In this document: piece after piece, positions 1-13,500 of the stretch
Position numbering within the stretch: the first letter of the stretch is position 1
Layout: each line of letters opens with the position of its first letter
Source of the DNA: Caenorhabditis elegans
Taxonomy: Eukaryota; Nematoda; Chromadorea; Rhabditida; Rhabditidae
Direction of reading: 5' to 3'
NCBI RefSeq assembly: GCF_000002985.6
Contig: NC_003283.11
Coordinates: 13,516,001-13,580,000, forward strand
DNA: 64,000 bases
The notes under the pieces: generated by a model
Database searches by the model: none
Seen by the model: only the letters and a program-made list of their open reading frames with translations
Told to the model about the DNA's origin: nothing
Translations under genes and position numbers: made by a program

Positions 1-3000
1 CATCGGGAGTGGATGTGAAACAATTTCTGCAATAGATAGGATGAGTTCCTAAGCCATCAAACAAAGAAAGTGTCACGAAGACCTAAAAGTTATTTATTTT
101 TGTAAATTTTCGTATCCTTGAAGTATTTTTTGTGGCGTGATTTTCCACAGAAGTTTACCTTGTAGGCATTTAGGCAACAATTTTTGTGACTACATGAAAT
201 ATTCAGTTTCTAAGAACTTTTACCCTATTAACATTAAAAGTATGAACCAAAACCCATCATTGGTTACTAGCAATGTTGTGGATATATATGTCTCAATATT
301 TCGCACAAACAAGGATTTGCTCTTTCGAACCATTGAATTATTTTTTATTCACCAGCTTTATGTGATACTTCCGATGCTTTATAGGATACTTCCGATGCTT
401 TACACGACAGCTGACATTTGTTTTGTTAAAATTGGAAGAAAAACATAATTACGGTTACAATACAAAGCGGAACCTATTTTCCATTAACATTTTATATACA
501 TATTTTCAGAAACTAATTTGATAACTATTCTCTACAGAAGTTCTATGTATTCCTCACACTTGTTCATAAATTTTATCGAAAATCATATGACCAAGTTTAT
601 TCTTTTAGGAAATGCGATACTTTGTCTTTATACATTTTTCATTTTTCGGTCCCGTTTCGCGTTATTCAAAAAACGAGCACAATTCGAAAAATGCATTCTT
701 GGAGAAGTTTCCTTCACACACACTCTTCAATTACTTTTGCCATTTTGCATTCATTTTGTAACTTTGAACTTCACAATTTTTCAGTTTGAACTATTTGCGG
801 TTCAGTGAAACAAGAATTACTCAACTGGATTGACTGTTTTCAATCTAAAAAATTTGAAATTTGAGCCAAAAAATTTCCCCTAGTGACCTTAGTCATGAAC
901 ATGTTTTTGGCTGATTTTTTATCTTAAAAAATTATTTTCACAGTGACCATTTTCAAAGGTCTTATTCAGAAGTCAGGATTTGAGTTCCAATAATTATGTA
1001 ACCAAACAATTCTCCTCTCGAATTACTGAGCTAGTATTATATTAGTATACTTTTGTACTTTTTGAACAATTTAGAACAAAACCCACGTCACTTTTACCAA
1101 GTTGGCATGATTTGCTAGAAATCCTTTGATTGCCACGCATTTTCCCAATAAAATTATTCCAACTTCCCCAATTCGCACATAAAGCCTCGATTTCTTTTTC
1201 CCATATTTTCCTACCAACTTCCAATTTGACTTCATATGTTTTCAGTTTCCAATCGGCATTTGGTTCCAATTACTTTATTCTCTTTTAATTCCCGTTTTCC
1301 CGATGAAATGTACATTCACTGTGACTCAATCACATTTTGATCCATGAATATCTTTGTGAGAACTTCCTATATTTTCCCACCCGTACAAAGTTGTATGTTG
1401 CCTAGCGGATCAAAAACTGGAGGACAATTTTAAATCTTTATTTGCACTCCAAAATTCTCAAGCTTCAAATATTTATCAAAGCTTGGGCTATTTTATCTTA
1501 TTTTTGGAAGATCTCCGATAAAGTATTTGTTTTCTCAAGAATACGCAAGATAACATAATTAAGTAAAAATCGAATTTCCCAAAATCTGATTTGTGATATC
1601 AAATTTTCCTGGAAACACTGTGATCAGAAATCCCAAAAAGATTATGTTCTTGAAAAATCACTGTGATCAAAAACTAGTAATTCCCTGATATTCTAATTTT
1701 TAATTCTACTTTTGAAATGTGCACCTTTTCTAGTAAATTATAGGTTTTTTTAATGATTTTTTGTCCGACTAATGATCAATACCAAAAGTGAATAATTACC
1801 CTGATTAGGATTTGAAGTTTTGAAAATATTTAGTTTTCTTGAATAATTTTTTAAATAATCTTGTGTGCAATGCGACTTTTCAACACTTTTCTACACTAGA
1901 ACAAAATATATTCAGAAATTAAATTTATTAACCATAGACAAGGATTTACCAAAAGTGCATATTCATTTGTATTTTTGGAAGAAAATGGCAAACCGTGGGA
2001 GCATTGATTTTTGATTACTCAAAATATTGATCTTGTGATAAAGTTTTGGACCCAAAGCTCTCAAAAATCATGCAACTTGAGGGAAAATGGAACTTGTTTA
2101 GTATAAATACCAATGATATCTCTATTGCAACATAGAGAACTCAATGTGGAAACAAAAAGTGTGGTTAATCAATTTAATCCGTGTTGAACCTCGAACCCGC
2201 GACAGTTTTATTTAAATGGGTTCAGAACTTCCGTAAGGCAGGAGACCGCTTTGACGTACTACCCAAGTTTTGAAAGTGTAGACCTTTTTGTTCTAAAAAA
2301 TTAGATCAACATATTTTACAGAGAACAGTTTTCCTCAACCCTATAGATATTTCATATTTCCGTTATTACATAGACGTATAATACAATTCATTTGCGAGAT
2401 TTCTTGCAAATTGAAAAAAAAAATGTTCAAAACAAGTCTGTCCCGTTCAGACACGGTTCATTGAAACAAATCTGTTTCAAAAAATTCGCGTATAGTTTTC
2501 TTTCTTTCTTTATATTTTTCAGTTTGAAAAAAAAACAACCCATCTAGATCTTTCATTATCGTAATATTGAAAGTTTGATTTTTTTACAGAAAACAAAATC
2601 ATGTAACGCCTAATGATAGGCTTTCAAATAGTGTTTATTGGTCTTACCACCAATAATTGTTTTTTTGAAATTTGAAATATTTTAAGTGGTCTTACAAAAA
2701 TCAGGTAAACAAAATTCAGGCGCAATCGTGACCAGGCAGACAGGAATTTTTGTGCCTACATGAAAACTACCTGTACGTAAAATCTGATCATATATTTATG
2801 ATTCATGAATAACTAGTGACCCATGTGTTCTAATTTTCAGTGTTCTTGATACTTGATCTGTACTTTTGATTAGGCAAAACCTAATGAGATGTAGCTGAAA
2901 AGGTTAGATTATTTTTTCTTCTACATTTAGCGGTATTTTTTTTTGTTTGATGCGAACTTGGAATTAATTTTACTTGTTTTGGAATTTCTTTTCCGAGTTC

Positions 3001-5281
3001 TGAAAATAGAGTTTTTGTATTTGTAATTAGAGTTTTTGTAATTAGCAAGTTTTCAAATAACAACTATCAAACGGTACCACGAATTATTGAAATTAACAAG
3101 AAATGAAAACAGTTTGTTTGTGTCTAGAATCAACATTTCATAAAGACCTGCTAACCAAATAAAACATATTCACTTGCCAAAATATACCTTGCCCCGAATT
3201 AATGATTTTTTAAATTTAAATATCATTTAATCAATTATTACCCCGTATTTTTTGTTGAATAAGGCTAATCTTTGCTGGGTATGTGAACATAATTTTACCA
3301 AAATTTGGCACTCATGACTGAAAAATAACTTTTATTAACAAAAAACACTTAATGAGCAACTCAAATATTCATTTAAAAAGAGCTTAAAAACTTGCCCAGG
3401 ACACTGTTGCCAAAATTTGAAAATCTAATTGAGAAATTCCTTAAATTTAATGGTTTGATCTCATTTTTCTGATTAAAATGTTTTCAAATACCAGATGAAG
3501 CAGGTTCTTTTTTTCAAAACAGCATCAAACATGATGACTAAAAAGAATTTGCATTGATCAATATCACAGACAAAATATATGGTCATACCTAATTTAAGGT
3601 TTCAAGAATGTCAAAATGTGACTGGAAATGTGCACAAGCGCGTGTGAAAGTGTACGTGGGTACCTTCTCAACTTTTCATTTAATTAAAATTTTGAAACTG
3701 AAAAAGCGCTGAAATTTTATAAATTGAAAGCGAAAAAAATAAGTCTGACCTTTTTTTTTAATTTTGAAATTTGAGCCAAAAAAAATGTGACTGGAAATGT
3801 TTTTTTTTTTTTTTTTTTTTTTAAACTTTAATATCTGCTTTATGTTCCATGTCCAACGATGACGCACTGTAATCTGCTCACCAGCTGAAATTTCAGACTC
3901 CTATTTCTGAAAAATGTAATGTTAACACATAATTTTAAATTAACCAACTTTGTTTTATTGGAGCTTTGAGAAAATAATGTTATAGCTACCAAACATGTTG
4001 CAGGCATGGCTCTTGATTTTTGGATGTCCTGAAGTTTTACAATTTGGTGAAAAAATTCGAAGGTGAAGTAAAGTTAGTGAATACTGTTCCCCAAACAACT
4101 TTTCAGAAGTTTTAGTTTCAAATTCAAAAAACAAGTTACTGTAGTTTGCAGCACACGGGATGAAAGGTTCAATATACCACAAGATTGCACTTTCATTGAA
4201 CATTCAACACTACTTATAATAGTTTCATGTTTTTTAATAATTGGATCTTTCAACTCCCAATTATTCATCTTTTCCCTGTGATATTTGCTTTACTTTACTT
4301 TTTCACATTCTTCAACCTCCTTCCATTCAGTTTTTAACATCTTCTTATTTCTCTCCGCTTCAGCTGCAATTTAAGCTTAAAAAGCGTGTCTTGTGTATTT
4401 GCTCTTGCTCATTTCCTCCGGGTGCCCCCACCAACACAAATAGCCAATCCCTCCGGTTTAATAATTGAGGTCCGTAGTCTCATTCCAGCTCAGATGAAAG
4501 CATTGGGGGAGACCACATTCACGCCCATTTGCAAACAACAAATGTTCTTTTTTGAGATTTTTTGATGTTTCAATCTTCTTTCAAATGAATTCTTGCATCT
4601 TTAAAGGCCTCGACCAGCGATGAAAGTTGAAAAATACTAAGAAGGATTATTTCTTTTTAAAAAATTGAATAAAATGAGAGCTGAATGTATCTTCTTTGTT
4701 TTAACGCTACTTAAAAGAAAAGGCAAATATGAGACATATCAGAAAGAATTAAAAAACCATTGCACTGAACTTGCAAATGGACTTTTTCGGAAAAGAAAAT
4801 CGAAAGTCACCTGTCAAAAAATCTTAATACTGATTGTGAATATAGCCTCCAGAGAGACATAGTTTTGCAAAATTGTGCTTTAATTCCATCTATTTTTACA
4901 ATAAATATGCAATTTGACAAATTTAACTTTGCGGAAAGTAAGTTTTTTGTCAGGACTAATTAAAAATTTATTTTAGCTTATAAAATGTTGCCTATTTTTG
5001 AATACCCTCAAAGTAATTTTAAGAACCGTTTAGCGCAAAGTTCACTAAAAAATTCAGATGATCGTTATGAGTTCAGAGTTGAGCTTCATCGCTTTAATTT
5101 TTGTGATTCTAGTCTAGAATAAAATCTCATTTTGAAGTTTGGTAGTGAGATTTTTGTCAGAATGACCCATCGAAAAATAGTCTTGTTTGCAATATTAATC
5201 TAGAAAAACGATAACTTTTTCCATGCTTATAAAAGTTTTAAGAAAATTGAATATAAATACAAATTTGAAAAAAGTTAAAGT
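1..5281. other. AT-rich gene-poor stretch
   Basis: No exon chain with consistent splice signals and reading frame is visible on either strand. The first ~60 bases contain short open frames ending in stops near 35 and 57 that could be the tail of a gene lying outside the window, but nothing supports this further. A homopolymer T run lies near 3800-3822. A tRNA-like remnant is listed separately at 2180-2270. Short open frames such as 4665-4862 have no recognisable content. Confidence 0.6.
2180..2270 (-). repeat. tRNA-like remnant (possible SINE or tRNA pseudogene)
   Basis: On the minus strand, 2261 to 2246 reads TAGTACGTCAAAGCGG, which resembles a tRNA D-arm/A box, and 2198 to 2186 reads GGGTTCGAGGTTC, a good B box. 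The spacing fits a class II tRNA-derived sequence. I cannot form a paired acceptor stem from the ends, so a functional tRNA is unlikely. A retroposed tRNA-like fragment is the simplest reading. Confidence 0.35.
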
Positions 5282-5663
5282 TACCGTATATTCTCTATTA
5301 GTAAGGCGTCTCTATTAGTTTTGCACCTCTAATAGTTTTGCACCGCTTAATTTGTTCCCTATCTTTAGGAATACAAAATTTGCATTATAAAATCGTTTTA
5401 CAAATCAGGAAAATTCTTACAGACTTGGTATAACAAGTCAAAATTGGCAAAATATGAGTACAACTCGGACAGTTTTTGCGTATCAGCCTTAAAATTCGTT
5501 CATTTTGGTCCATAAGGTAAATTGATGATATTTGCTATAACTTAATGGGAAACATGAGAAAAAACCTGTTTGAAAATTAGTTTTGCACCCTCTATTAGTT
5601 TTGCATCAAATTAGGTGTCCGAAAATTAGTTTTGCACGCCTTACTAATAGAGGATATACGGTA
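5282..5663. mobile_element. MITE with ~28-bp terminal inverted repeats and internal TTTTGCACC motifs
   Basis: The left end TACCGTATATTCTCTATTAG and the inverse of the right end (…CTAATAGAGGATATACGGTA) match apart from one base, and the match continues through AAGGCGT. Inside, the motif CTATTAGTTTTGCACC recurs in several degenerate copies near both ends. Terminal TA on both sides is compatible with a TA target duplication (Tc1/mariner-like), an inference. A related, truncated copy lies at 58550-58836. Confidence 0.8.
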
Positions 5664-7502
5664 CTAATTATGTATGTTATAATTTCTTAATTACAAAATA
5701 AACCTCAAACCCCGTTGAATATGAAGCCTCTTTAATTTTATCAGAAAATTTATCAGATCTTTTTGACACAAAATTGATTCAATATAACATTTGTACTTTT
5801 CTAGAATTAATTCTGATTTCTCTTTCCTTCAAAATTACAAAATAGATAACCCTCGAAAACATGAATGTTTTTGTCATTTGGCATGAAGATTAAAGAAGTG
5901 TTTTTTTGAATAGCTGTTTTTAACATGATAGCTCCATTTCTAAAAAATTCAAAATTTCCTCACCCCTTTTCAAATTAGCAAACAATAAGCTATTGAGTCC
6001 AAGAGAACTAGTACTTTGAAGGATAAAGTGTGACCGGAGGAATGTCACTGAAGTTGAGAGTTGTCGCGTGTTTCTTCATGTCATGAGAAAATTGTGGGCG
6101 AGTGGACCTTCTTTTGCACAATACTTACATGGATTATGGAGATGTGTTTACGATTTGTGTCAGCGAGTTCCTAGAAGTTTGCGGCAAAAAAAGGAGGTTG
6201 AAATTATATTCGCGGGTTTGAAGTTTCGATGCCTTCGGGACTAGTTTTTTTTTTCAAATGAACGAGTTGATTGAAGAGAACCCTTGAATTGGGTCTCAAG
6301 AAACATTCAAACATGCTAAGAATTAGATAGGCTTTCATCCCTTTGCAAAGTTTTTAATTCTGTCTGTTTCTTTTTAGTTTTCCGAATTGCTTATTTTTCT
6401 AAAACATTTTCTAAAGAATGCCTTATACCTACAGGTTTCCCAAGTCGAAACTAAGATTTTTGATCCCAAATGTCTTCATTATTGAATTGTTTAATTAGAG
6501 TTAAAATTTAATTCATGGAGTTTTGAATGCATAACTTGAGAAAATTAGGAATTTATGGATTATGGCAATTTTAGCGATTGAAGTAACTGGGAAATTGCGT
6601 TTTCTTTGAAACATCACGGTAACGTTTGTCAAAGTTCACACGAAATGCTCCATTTATAGTATATTTTTATATATCTCTAATGCCAGTATAAAAAAAATGA
6701 GGCTAGAATTTTTTTTATTATTTTTTCCCAGAATTACAAGAACTTAATATATACTTTTTTAGTTTGTTCTAGGTCGAGCATTTATTTATACTTTTTTTTT
6801 AAATTGGACTTTTTTAAAATTAGAAATTGGAATGAATCTATTCGATGTCGTGCGCTGTCCGCGTTTTTGTCGTGCGCTGTCCGCGTTTGCGTAACGCACT
6901 TACATTTTAGGAAATGTATTTTTGCTTAACACTGACTAGGTACTTTAATGGTACTGTAGGACATCACATGCCGTTACAGTGATTAAAGTTCTATTTCAGC
7001 CAGTAAACCCCCCCCCCCGCGTTTATCAAGAAAGCTTGCACTAAAACTACTGCTTGAGGAAAAATTCAGCACGTGATTGCGTATTCGGAAAACTTCAATT
7101 ATATTTTACAGCTCGAAATTTTCTAGAAACACTGAGCACCGTCATTTAGTATTTTTCCATAAATATCAAGTCTTCTTCAAGCGTTTCCAAAAACTTGTGC
7201 GTGCAAAATATGTCATCGTAAATATTTTCCTTTATTTTGGAGTTTTGAATGCATAATTTCACGAATTTTATGAATTATGGCAATTTTAGCGATTGAAGTA
7301 ACTGGGAAATTGACAAGAACCACTCTATGGTTTTACAAATATTCAATAAGAACAATATTCGCAAGATTCAGATTTCCTGTGAGAATTTTTTGTGACGAAA
7401 ACTTTATTTTCAGTTTTAATAGAATGCTCATTCCCATCCTGTTTATTCTAATATTCTAATAAAGTTTTATTCTAATATTCTAATGAAATTATTAAGTTTA
7501 CA
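5664..7502. other. Upstream region of the Sre receptor gene; no certain gene
   Basis: This stretch holds a plus-strand frame of 75 codons open from 6020 to a TAG at 6242-6244, with overlapping shorter minus-strand frames, none with convincing splice signals. It also has a tandem pair of GTCGTGCGCTGTCCGCGTTT near 6848-6890, a C10 run near 7011 and a long direct repeat listed separately. AT-rich tandem units (TTCTAATATTCTAATAAAG) sit at 7437-7490, just before the receptor's first recognised exon. Confidence 0.5.
6517..7312 (+). repeat. Direct repeat pair (~80 bp copies ~720 bp apart)
   Basis: Copies at 6517-6597 and 7239-7312 share GGAGTTTTGAATGCATAA near their start and then an exactly matching run of about 40 bases beginning TATGGCAATTTTAGCGATTG. 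The middle of each copy has diverged slightly. This is a local duplication or two copies of one dispersed repeat. Confidence 0.8.
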
Positions 7503-7529
7503 GGCGCATCGGACCATTCTAATGTCTCA

Positions 7530-10500
7530 ATGTTGGGCTTGGAAAGTAATTCCCCAAACTGCACATCAGAAGCTCAATGGTTTGTTGGCATCTACACTGT
7601 CGCCATTTACGCTCCATTGGCATTAATCTATATTGTGGTGGCCAGTCTTTTCATAAGACATCCCAATGTTTTTCATCCATTATTCGTGTAAGTTTTTCTT
7701 CTTTCATGGGATTTGCTAGTTTCCATTTAGTTTCCATAATTATTGAATATCCTGTAAACTTTCAGAATATCATTCTTTTTGGTTTTACTTGCCCACACCA
7801 CATCCAACTTTATCCTATTCTTTCGGAACCTTTTAGAATTCTTCTTCATTAATCAGCTATTATTTTCTATACTTGAATTCATTTTAATATCTGCTAATTA
7901 TTATACTCAACCAATTGTGATTCTGGCACTGTTGGAACGTCTAGCAGCTACAGTTTTTGTGTCAAATTATGAAAAATCATGTCAATGGGTACCTTATATT
8001 TGCGGTCAATTCATTTGTGTAAGTTCTCTTTTTATAAAACCTCAAAAACGAGCTAGAATTTCAGATTGTATTCGTAGTTCTTATGAGCCTATACCAACAC
8101 GAAGAATCATTTGTGAATAATATTCAAGTGGCTCTTTCATTTGTAATATGTTTGGTAAGTATGAAAAAGTTGAAAAAATATAATGATTTTTAATATTTTA
8201 CAGTGTCTCGTTGTTTTGTTTCTGGTGAACCGGTACAAAACAGCAAACTCAGTTGGAAAGTCGACTTTGACAACTAGATATCAATTGGCTGAAAACATCA
8301 AAGCATTGAGGTACAACATTTTGATGAGATTTTAAACACACAATTGCTTTCCAACTGTCACAGTTACAGCCGCAATTGTTTTTTTTAATTGTCAAATTAC
8401 CGTCGGAAAGTTGTAACAGGTTTTTCTGAATGTAGTTGAGTTCAGAAGCAGCTAGAAAATTGATTCTCAATAATTGTATAATTGCAAGCAAATTAAACTC
8501 GTTAGAATTTGCCACCTTTAAAAATGATTAAAGGACGATCCGTTCTTCAAGTGCTATGCATGCGGATCTGGGATTCAGGTACACTGCCTGGTGGTGATCC
8601 CTCTGGGCTGTAATTTAAGCCACGTCCTAGCCGGGGATGTGGCCGATAATCCATTGCTCCACTTCCCAATAGAGGCTGGGTGAACCTAGGGGGTGAGGCC
8701 GGACTTGAACTCGTGACCTCCAGACTGCTAGCGGCCACCACTACACAGGTAAACCGCGACATGCGAGCAACTGGTGAATAACGAACGAACAGCCGCTAAC
8801 ACGCGAATATCTGGTCAATTACTGACGAAAAACCGCAAACATGCGAAAAACTGTTCAGTACCGGACGAATTATTTTTGCTTGATTTTGAGAAGAACCGCT
8901 TCCGGTGAGGATTGCGCGAAAGTAAGATGAGTAATTGAAATGGGTGACAAAATATTTTCAGCAAACTTTTTCGAACCGGGACACAAGAATTTTCGGTGAA
9001 TATCCGGCCGCCGACAGACGAGCGTCGGATGAACCAAGTAGTAGCCTACGAAGAAGTTGGGAATAGATACTAACTAGTTCAACTGATGAATCCTTTCTTA
9101 GTACAAGTTGAACAAGTCTGTTCGAGTCTTTTTTTTTTGAAATTTCACTTTCACGATTTTTTTAAAATTTCACAAGTATGGTACGATTTCAAAATTCATA
9201 AGGGTACCCCCTTATGAAAAAAAAATTTGGTATTTTTTGGTATGAAAATTTTTTCCCAAAATTTTTGGAAATTTTTTGATTGTGTAGAAAATGTGTATTT
9301 TAGTATTTTCCACAGTTTTTATGGGTCAATCACACTTTTGGGCAAAAAAATACAACAGTCAATTTCGCTTGTTCATAGAAAGTGAGTACTTCCAAAGTGT
9401 TCTAGCTCCGCAGGCAGCTGAAATATGAAAAACTTTTCAATTAGAAAGTTATTAGGAATGAAGTGATTGACAAATTACATAGTGTATCTTTTTTCCATCT
9501 TGCATGGCTGAGCAGGTAGGAGCACCTAATTATGAGTCAAATATCACTAATTTTGACTGATGATATCTCCGTACTCTGCACAGAAAGCAATAAACTATTA
9601 AACATGAAACATGTTCCATAACAACTTGAACAAGTTTGTAGTTGACAATTTTTTGATATCTTGCTTGCCCGATGTGGGACATGACTTCGAAAAACTGTCA
9701 TAGTAGGTAGATCAGATAGAGGAATAGAGGTTTTTACAGTTTCTTAGTTTTCGAAAGCACCACATTTGGCAAGAAAGTACATAGATACAATTAGGAAAAC
9801 AAATTTTTACAATATCTGATGAATATTTGACAACTTTTGAAAAAAACATTTTTGGATTTTCTTGAAAAAAAAATCCATAGGGTCCCCCCTTATGAAAAAT
9901 TTCTAAAATTTTTTCGAAAATTTTTTTTTGAAAACTTTTCTTAATTTGTTTATATGTTATAGAAAAATGTAAATTTGATTGTTTTTTTTTAGTTTCGATG
10001 TTCAGAGCACGATTTCAGACGAAAACCTGGGGTTCAGTAGAACCCCTAAGTTCAAAAAACGCATTTCCTTTGGATGCGTATATCTTTGTTGAAAAATTTT
10101 TTCTGACAAAGTGATCAACTACAAAGTTGTTCATCTTAATCTAAAGTACAACTTTGTAGTTGATGGTATTTTTCAAAAAAATTGATGGCCGAGATATGAA
10201 CAGAAAAAGACGAAGAAAATACAGGCATGAAAGTGCCGCAATTAACACAACTTTATCTCGACCATCAAATTTTTTGAAGAAATATCAGCAACTACAAAAT
10301 TGTACTTCAGATTAAAATAAACAACTTTGTAGTTGATCACTTTGTCAGAAAAAATTTTTCAACAAAGATATACGCATCCAAAGGAAATGCGTTTTTTGAA
10401 CTTAGGGGTTCTACTGAACCCCAGGTTTTCGTCTGAAATCGTGCTCTGAACATCGAAACTAAAAAAAACAATCAAATTTACATTTTTCTATAACATATAA

Positions 10501-13500
10501 ACAAATTAAGAAAAGTTTTCAAAAAAAAATTTTCGAAAAAATTTTAGAAATTTTTCATAAGGGGGGACCCTATGGATTTTTTTTTCAAGAAAATCCAAAA
10601 ATGTTTTTTTCAAAAGTTGTCAAATATTCATCAGATATTGTAAAAATTTGTTTTCCTAATTGTATCTATGTACTTTCTTGCCAAATGTGGTGCTTTCGAA
10701 AACTAAGAAACTGTAAAAACCTCTATTCCTCTATCTGATCTACCTACTATGACAGTTTTTCGAAGTCATGTCCCACATCGGGCAAGCAAGATATCAAAAA
10801 ATTGTCAACTACAAACTTGTTCAAGTTGTTATGGAACATGTTTCATGTTTAATAGTTTATTGCTTTCTGTGCAGAGTATGGAGATATCATCAGTCAAAAT
10901 TAGTGATATTTGGCTCATAATTAGGTGCTCCTACCTGCTCAGCCATGCAAGATGGAAAAAAAGATACACTATGTAATTTGTCAATCACTTCATTCCTAAT
11001 AACTTCCTAATTGAAAAGTTTTTCATATTTCAGCTGCCTGCGGAGCTAGAGCATTTTGGAAGTACTGACTTTCTATGAACAAGCCAAATCGACTATTGTA
11101 TTTTTTTGCCCAGGAGTATGATTGTGCTATGAAAACTGTGGAAAATACTAAAATATACATTTCCTACACAATCCAGCAGTATTACAATTTTTTGGAAGAA
11201 AATTTTTTTCCCAAAATTTTTTCATAAGGGGTGACCCTTATCAAAATTTCAAAATTAATGGAAAATATTTTTAATTAAATTTTTATTGAATTCAATTTTT
11301 TTTCAATTATTTGTTGGTTTCACTCACAAATCACATTTACGACTCAAAGTGATTTTTTCTTTTCTACTACTTCAATATAAGAGCGAGAAAGCATTTCAAA
11401 AGAAGCTCCAAACGCAGATGGCAACGACACTCCGAAATAACGGTACCGCGCCCTCTTTACCGTAAATCCCTCTCATTTTCGAAATTATTTTTTCATGATT
11501 TCTTTTTCTTTTTCTTCGATTTTTCATAGTTTTCTTCAGCTATTCTTTGATTTTTTTTTGGCAAAAATAATTATTTTCCGTAAATATACTCGTGTTTCAG
11601 CATTTCCGACGTTGAGGCGTCGATTCATCCGCGGATCCGACACGGAATCCATCGGAACTGCTTCTGAAACTGATGCCAAGTAAGTTGCTGCCATTTTGAT
11701 ATTCTGATTTTATTAACTTGATTTTCAGCCAAACGACCTGGATAATTCTTCTCGATGCTCTTCCATTCGTATGCTCGCTTCCATGCTACAATTAAAGAAC
11801 GGAAGTCGGAAATTTGTGCTCAATTTAACAATGTAATCATTAATTTTTTAGCCCAAAGTTTTATCAACTCGAATTTTCAGAATTAGCAGCACACTCCCAT
11901 CCAAACTCCAGAGACGTCTAAAGTTTATATGGAATCTCTCACCGGAGTGGCTGTTTGCCAAGCATCTTAAATTGTGGCTCCATTCGATTTTCCTATGATG
12001 AAAATCCGCCAAATGCTCAACGGCATTGAGCGAATTTGAGCCCCAATTGGATGAACCGGAAAGCCCGCCGAAAATGAACGACATTATTGATTGGAAAACT
12101 TGGAAAACGGTTGGTTTTGTTGATAAAATATTCGAAAAGTTCCTGGATTCTCGATAACAAACTACAATTTTTCAGAGAAACTGTGAATCTCGTCGTAATC
12201 CCAGTTTTTATCGTCATCGTCAAGTAGCCGGGACAGTTGCACCGAAATCGCCTCTAATTCATTATAGTCATCACACTGGAGATGGATGCAATTCCAATTT
12301 GTGAATATATCTCCGAATGTGACTCACCGAGCAACAGTTAAATTGGGCAAATCAGGATAATGTGATCGACGAGGCTCCACCACTAAACACGCCCACGTGG
12401 ACTGTGCTATTCGTCAACTGGACGATTATTCATCACGTAAGAAAAATAGTTGAAACTTAATTAAAAACCATTTTTTGTTTTCAGCGGCTTCAACAATCAC
12501 CGACTCCTGCCGCCTCGTGGCCTCGAAACGTGTGAGAGAACAACGGAGAAGTGGACATACATCAACCAACCCGTCGCCATCCGATTAATTTTCGTTTTTT
12601 TTTTTCAAATTTTATTTTATTTTTTGTAAAATAAAAATTTGTATGAACTATCAATTGTTATTAATGAACCGCAAATTCCAAATATATGGCGAATAACGGG
12701 GTGGCAGCTAGCTGGGCATTCGCGCGTCTTCATCATTTACCGGTCCGTTTTTCGCCAGTTCTTCATCGAATAGCGGCCCGCGCTTCACCGAAGCCATGTA
12801 CCTTTTTCGCGAAATAGCGGCCCGTCACCCGACGAATATTCGCATGTCGCGGTTTACCTGTGTACCGACTGAGCTATCTGCCCACTAATGTCAAAAAGAT
12901 CAAAAACCTCAATGAACCGTGGCAATATTTGGCATCTATTTGGTAACTAATTTCATAAATTTTTACAGGTAAAATTTTACCTATTTCCAGGAAGTTGTAA
13001 TTTTTTATAACGCCATAACTGCATAATTGGTGAATTTCAGAAATTTTGACAATTCGCAATTTTCTGGAGTTGTAGTAAATTCCGCTTACCCCTTACTAAA
13101 TTTGATTTTTTTTATCTAATTTTTGTCACATAACAAAAGACCACGACATTCAAAGCATTCAAAAAAATTTTTTTTTTCAGGATATTTGTGCCATTTATTG
13201 TACTTGACAATGTTATATCATTGATGTTCGTAATCACTAGCTACACAATATCAATAGCTAGAAAGTTCGATGAGGACGAATGCAACAAAGATCCTCGTTA
13301 TGTGCCTATTTTTATAGTCTTCCGAACGGTTCGTCGCTCACAATTTTTCATTTTTATTCTCGTAAGCACTTCAGATAGCAATAATAATTCAAATCTCAAT
13401 GGCTGTAATAGTTGTCTACATGCATGAGTCGATGAAACTCTGGAGCTTCAAAGATTGTTACCGAAGTAATCGGTCACAAGACGTTAGTATCACAATGGTT

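Larger units (their letters stand above)
8744..12862. mobile_element. 4.1-kb DNA transposon-like element with 23-bp TIRs and TA duplication
   Basis: The two ends are exact inverted copies for 23 bp, beginning CACAGGTAAACCGCGACATG. TA lies directly outside each end (8742-8743 and 12863-12864), as expected for a TA target duplication, and removing the element rejoins a tRNA-like SINE. Both subterminal zones are GC-richer and hold repeated GCGAATA/GCGGCCCG-type motifs, like transposase-binding arrays. A CAC terminus with a TA duplication would fit the CMC (CACTA/Mirage/Chapaev) group, or a Tc1/mariner relative; this classification is inference. No transposase is visible, so it looks non-autonomous. 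Its interior holds decayed host-like exons and a 2.1-kb palindrome. Confidence 0.8.

Noticed and set aside
2470-2478. CTGTTTCA word as a 21U-RNA (piRNA) upstream motif, also near 21804
   Set aside because: The eight-base word is expected by chance in AT-rich DNA, and type I piRNA loci are concentrated on another chromosome in C. elegans.
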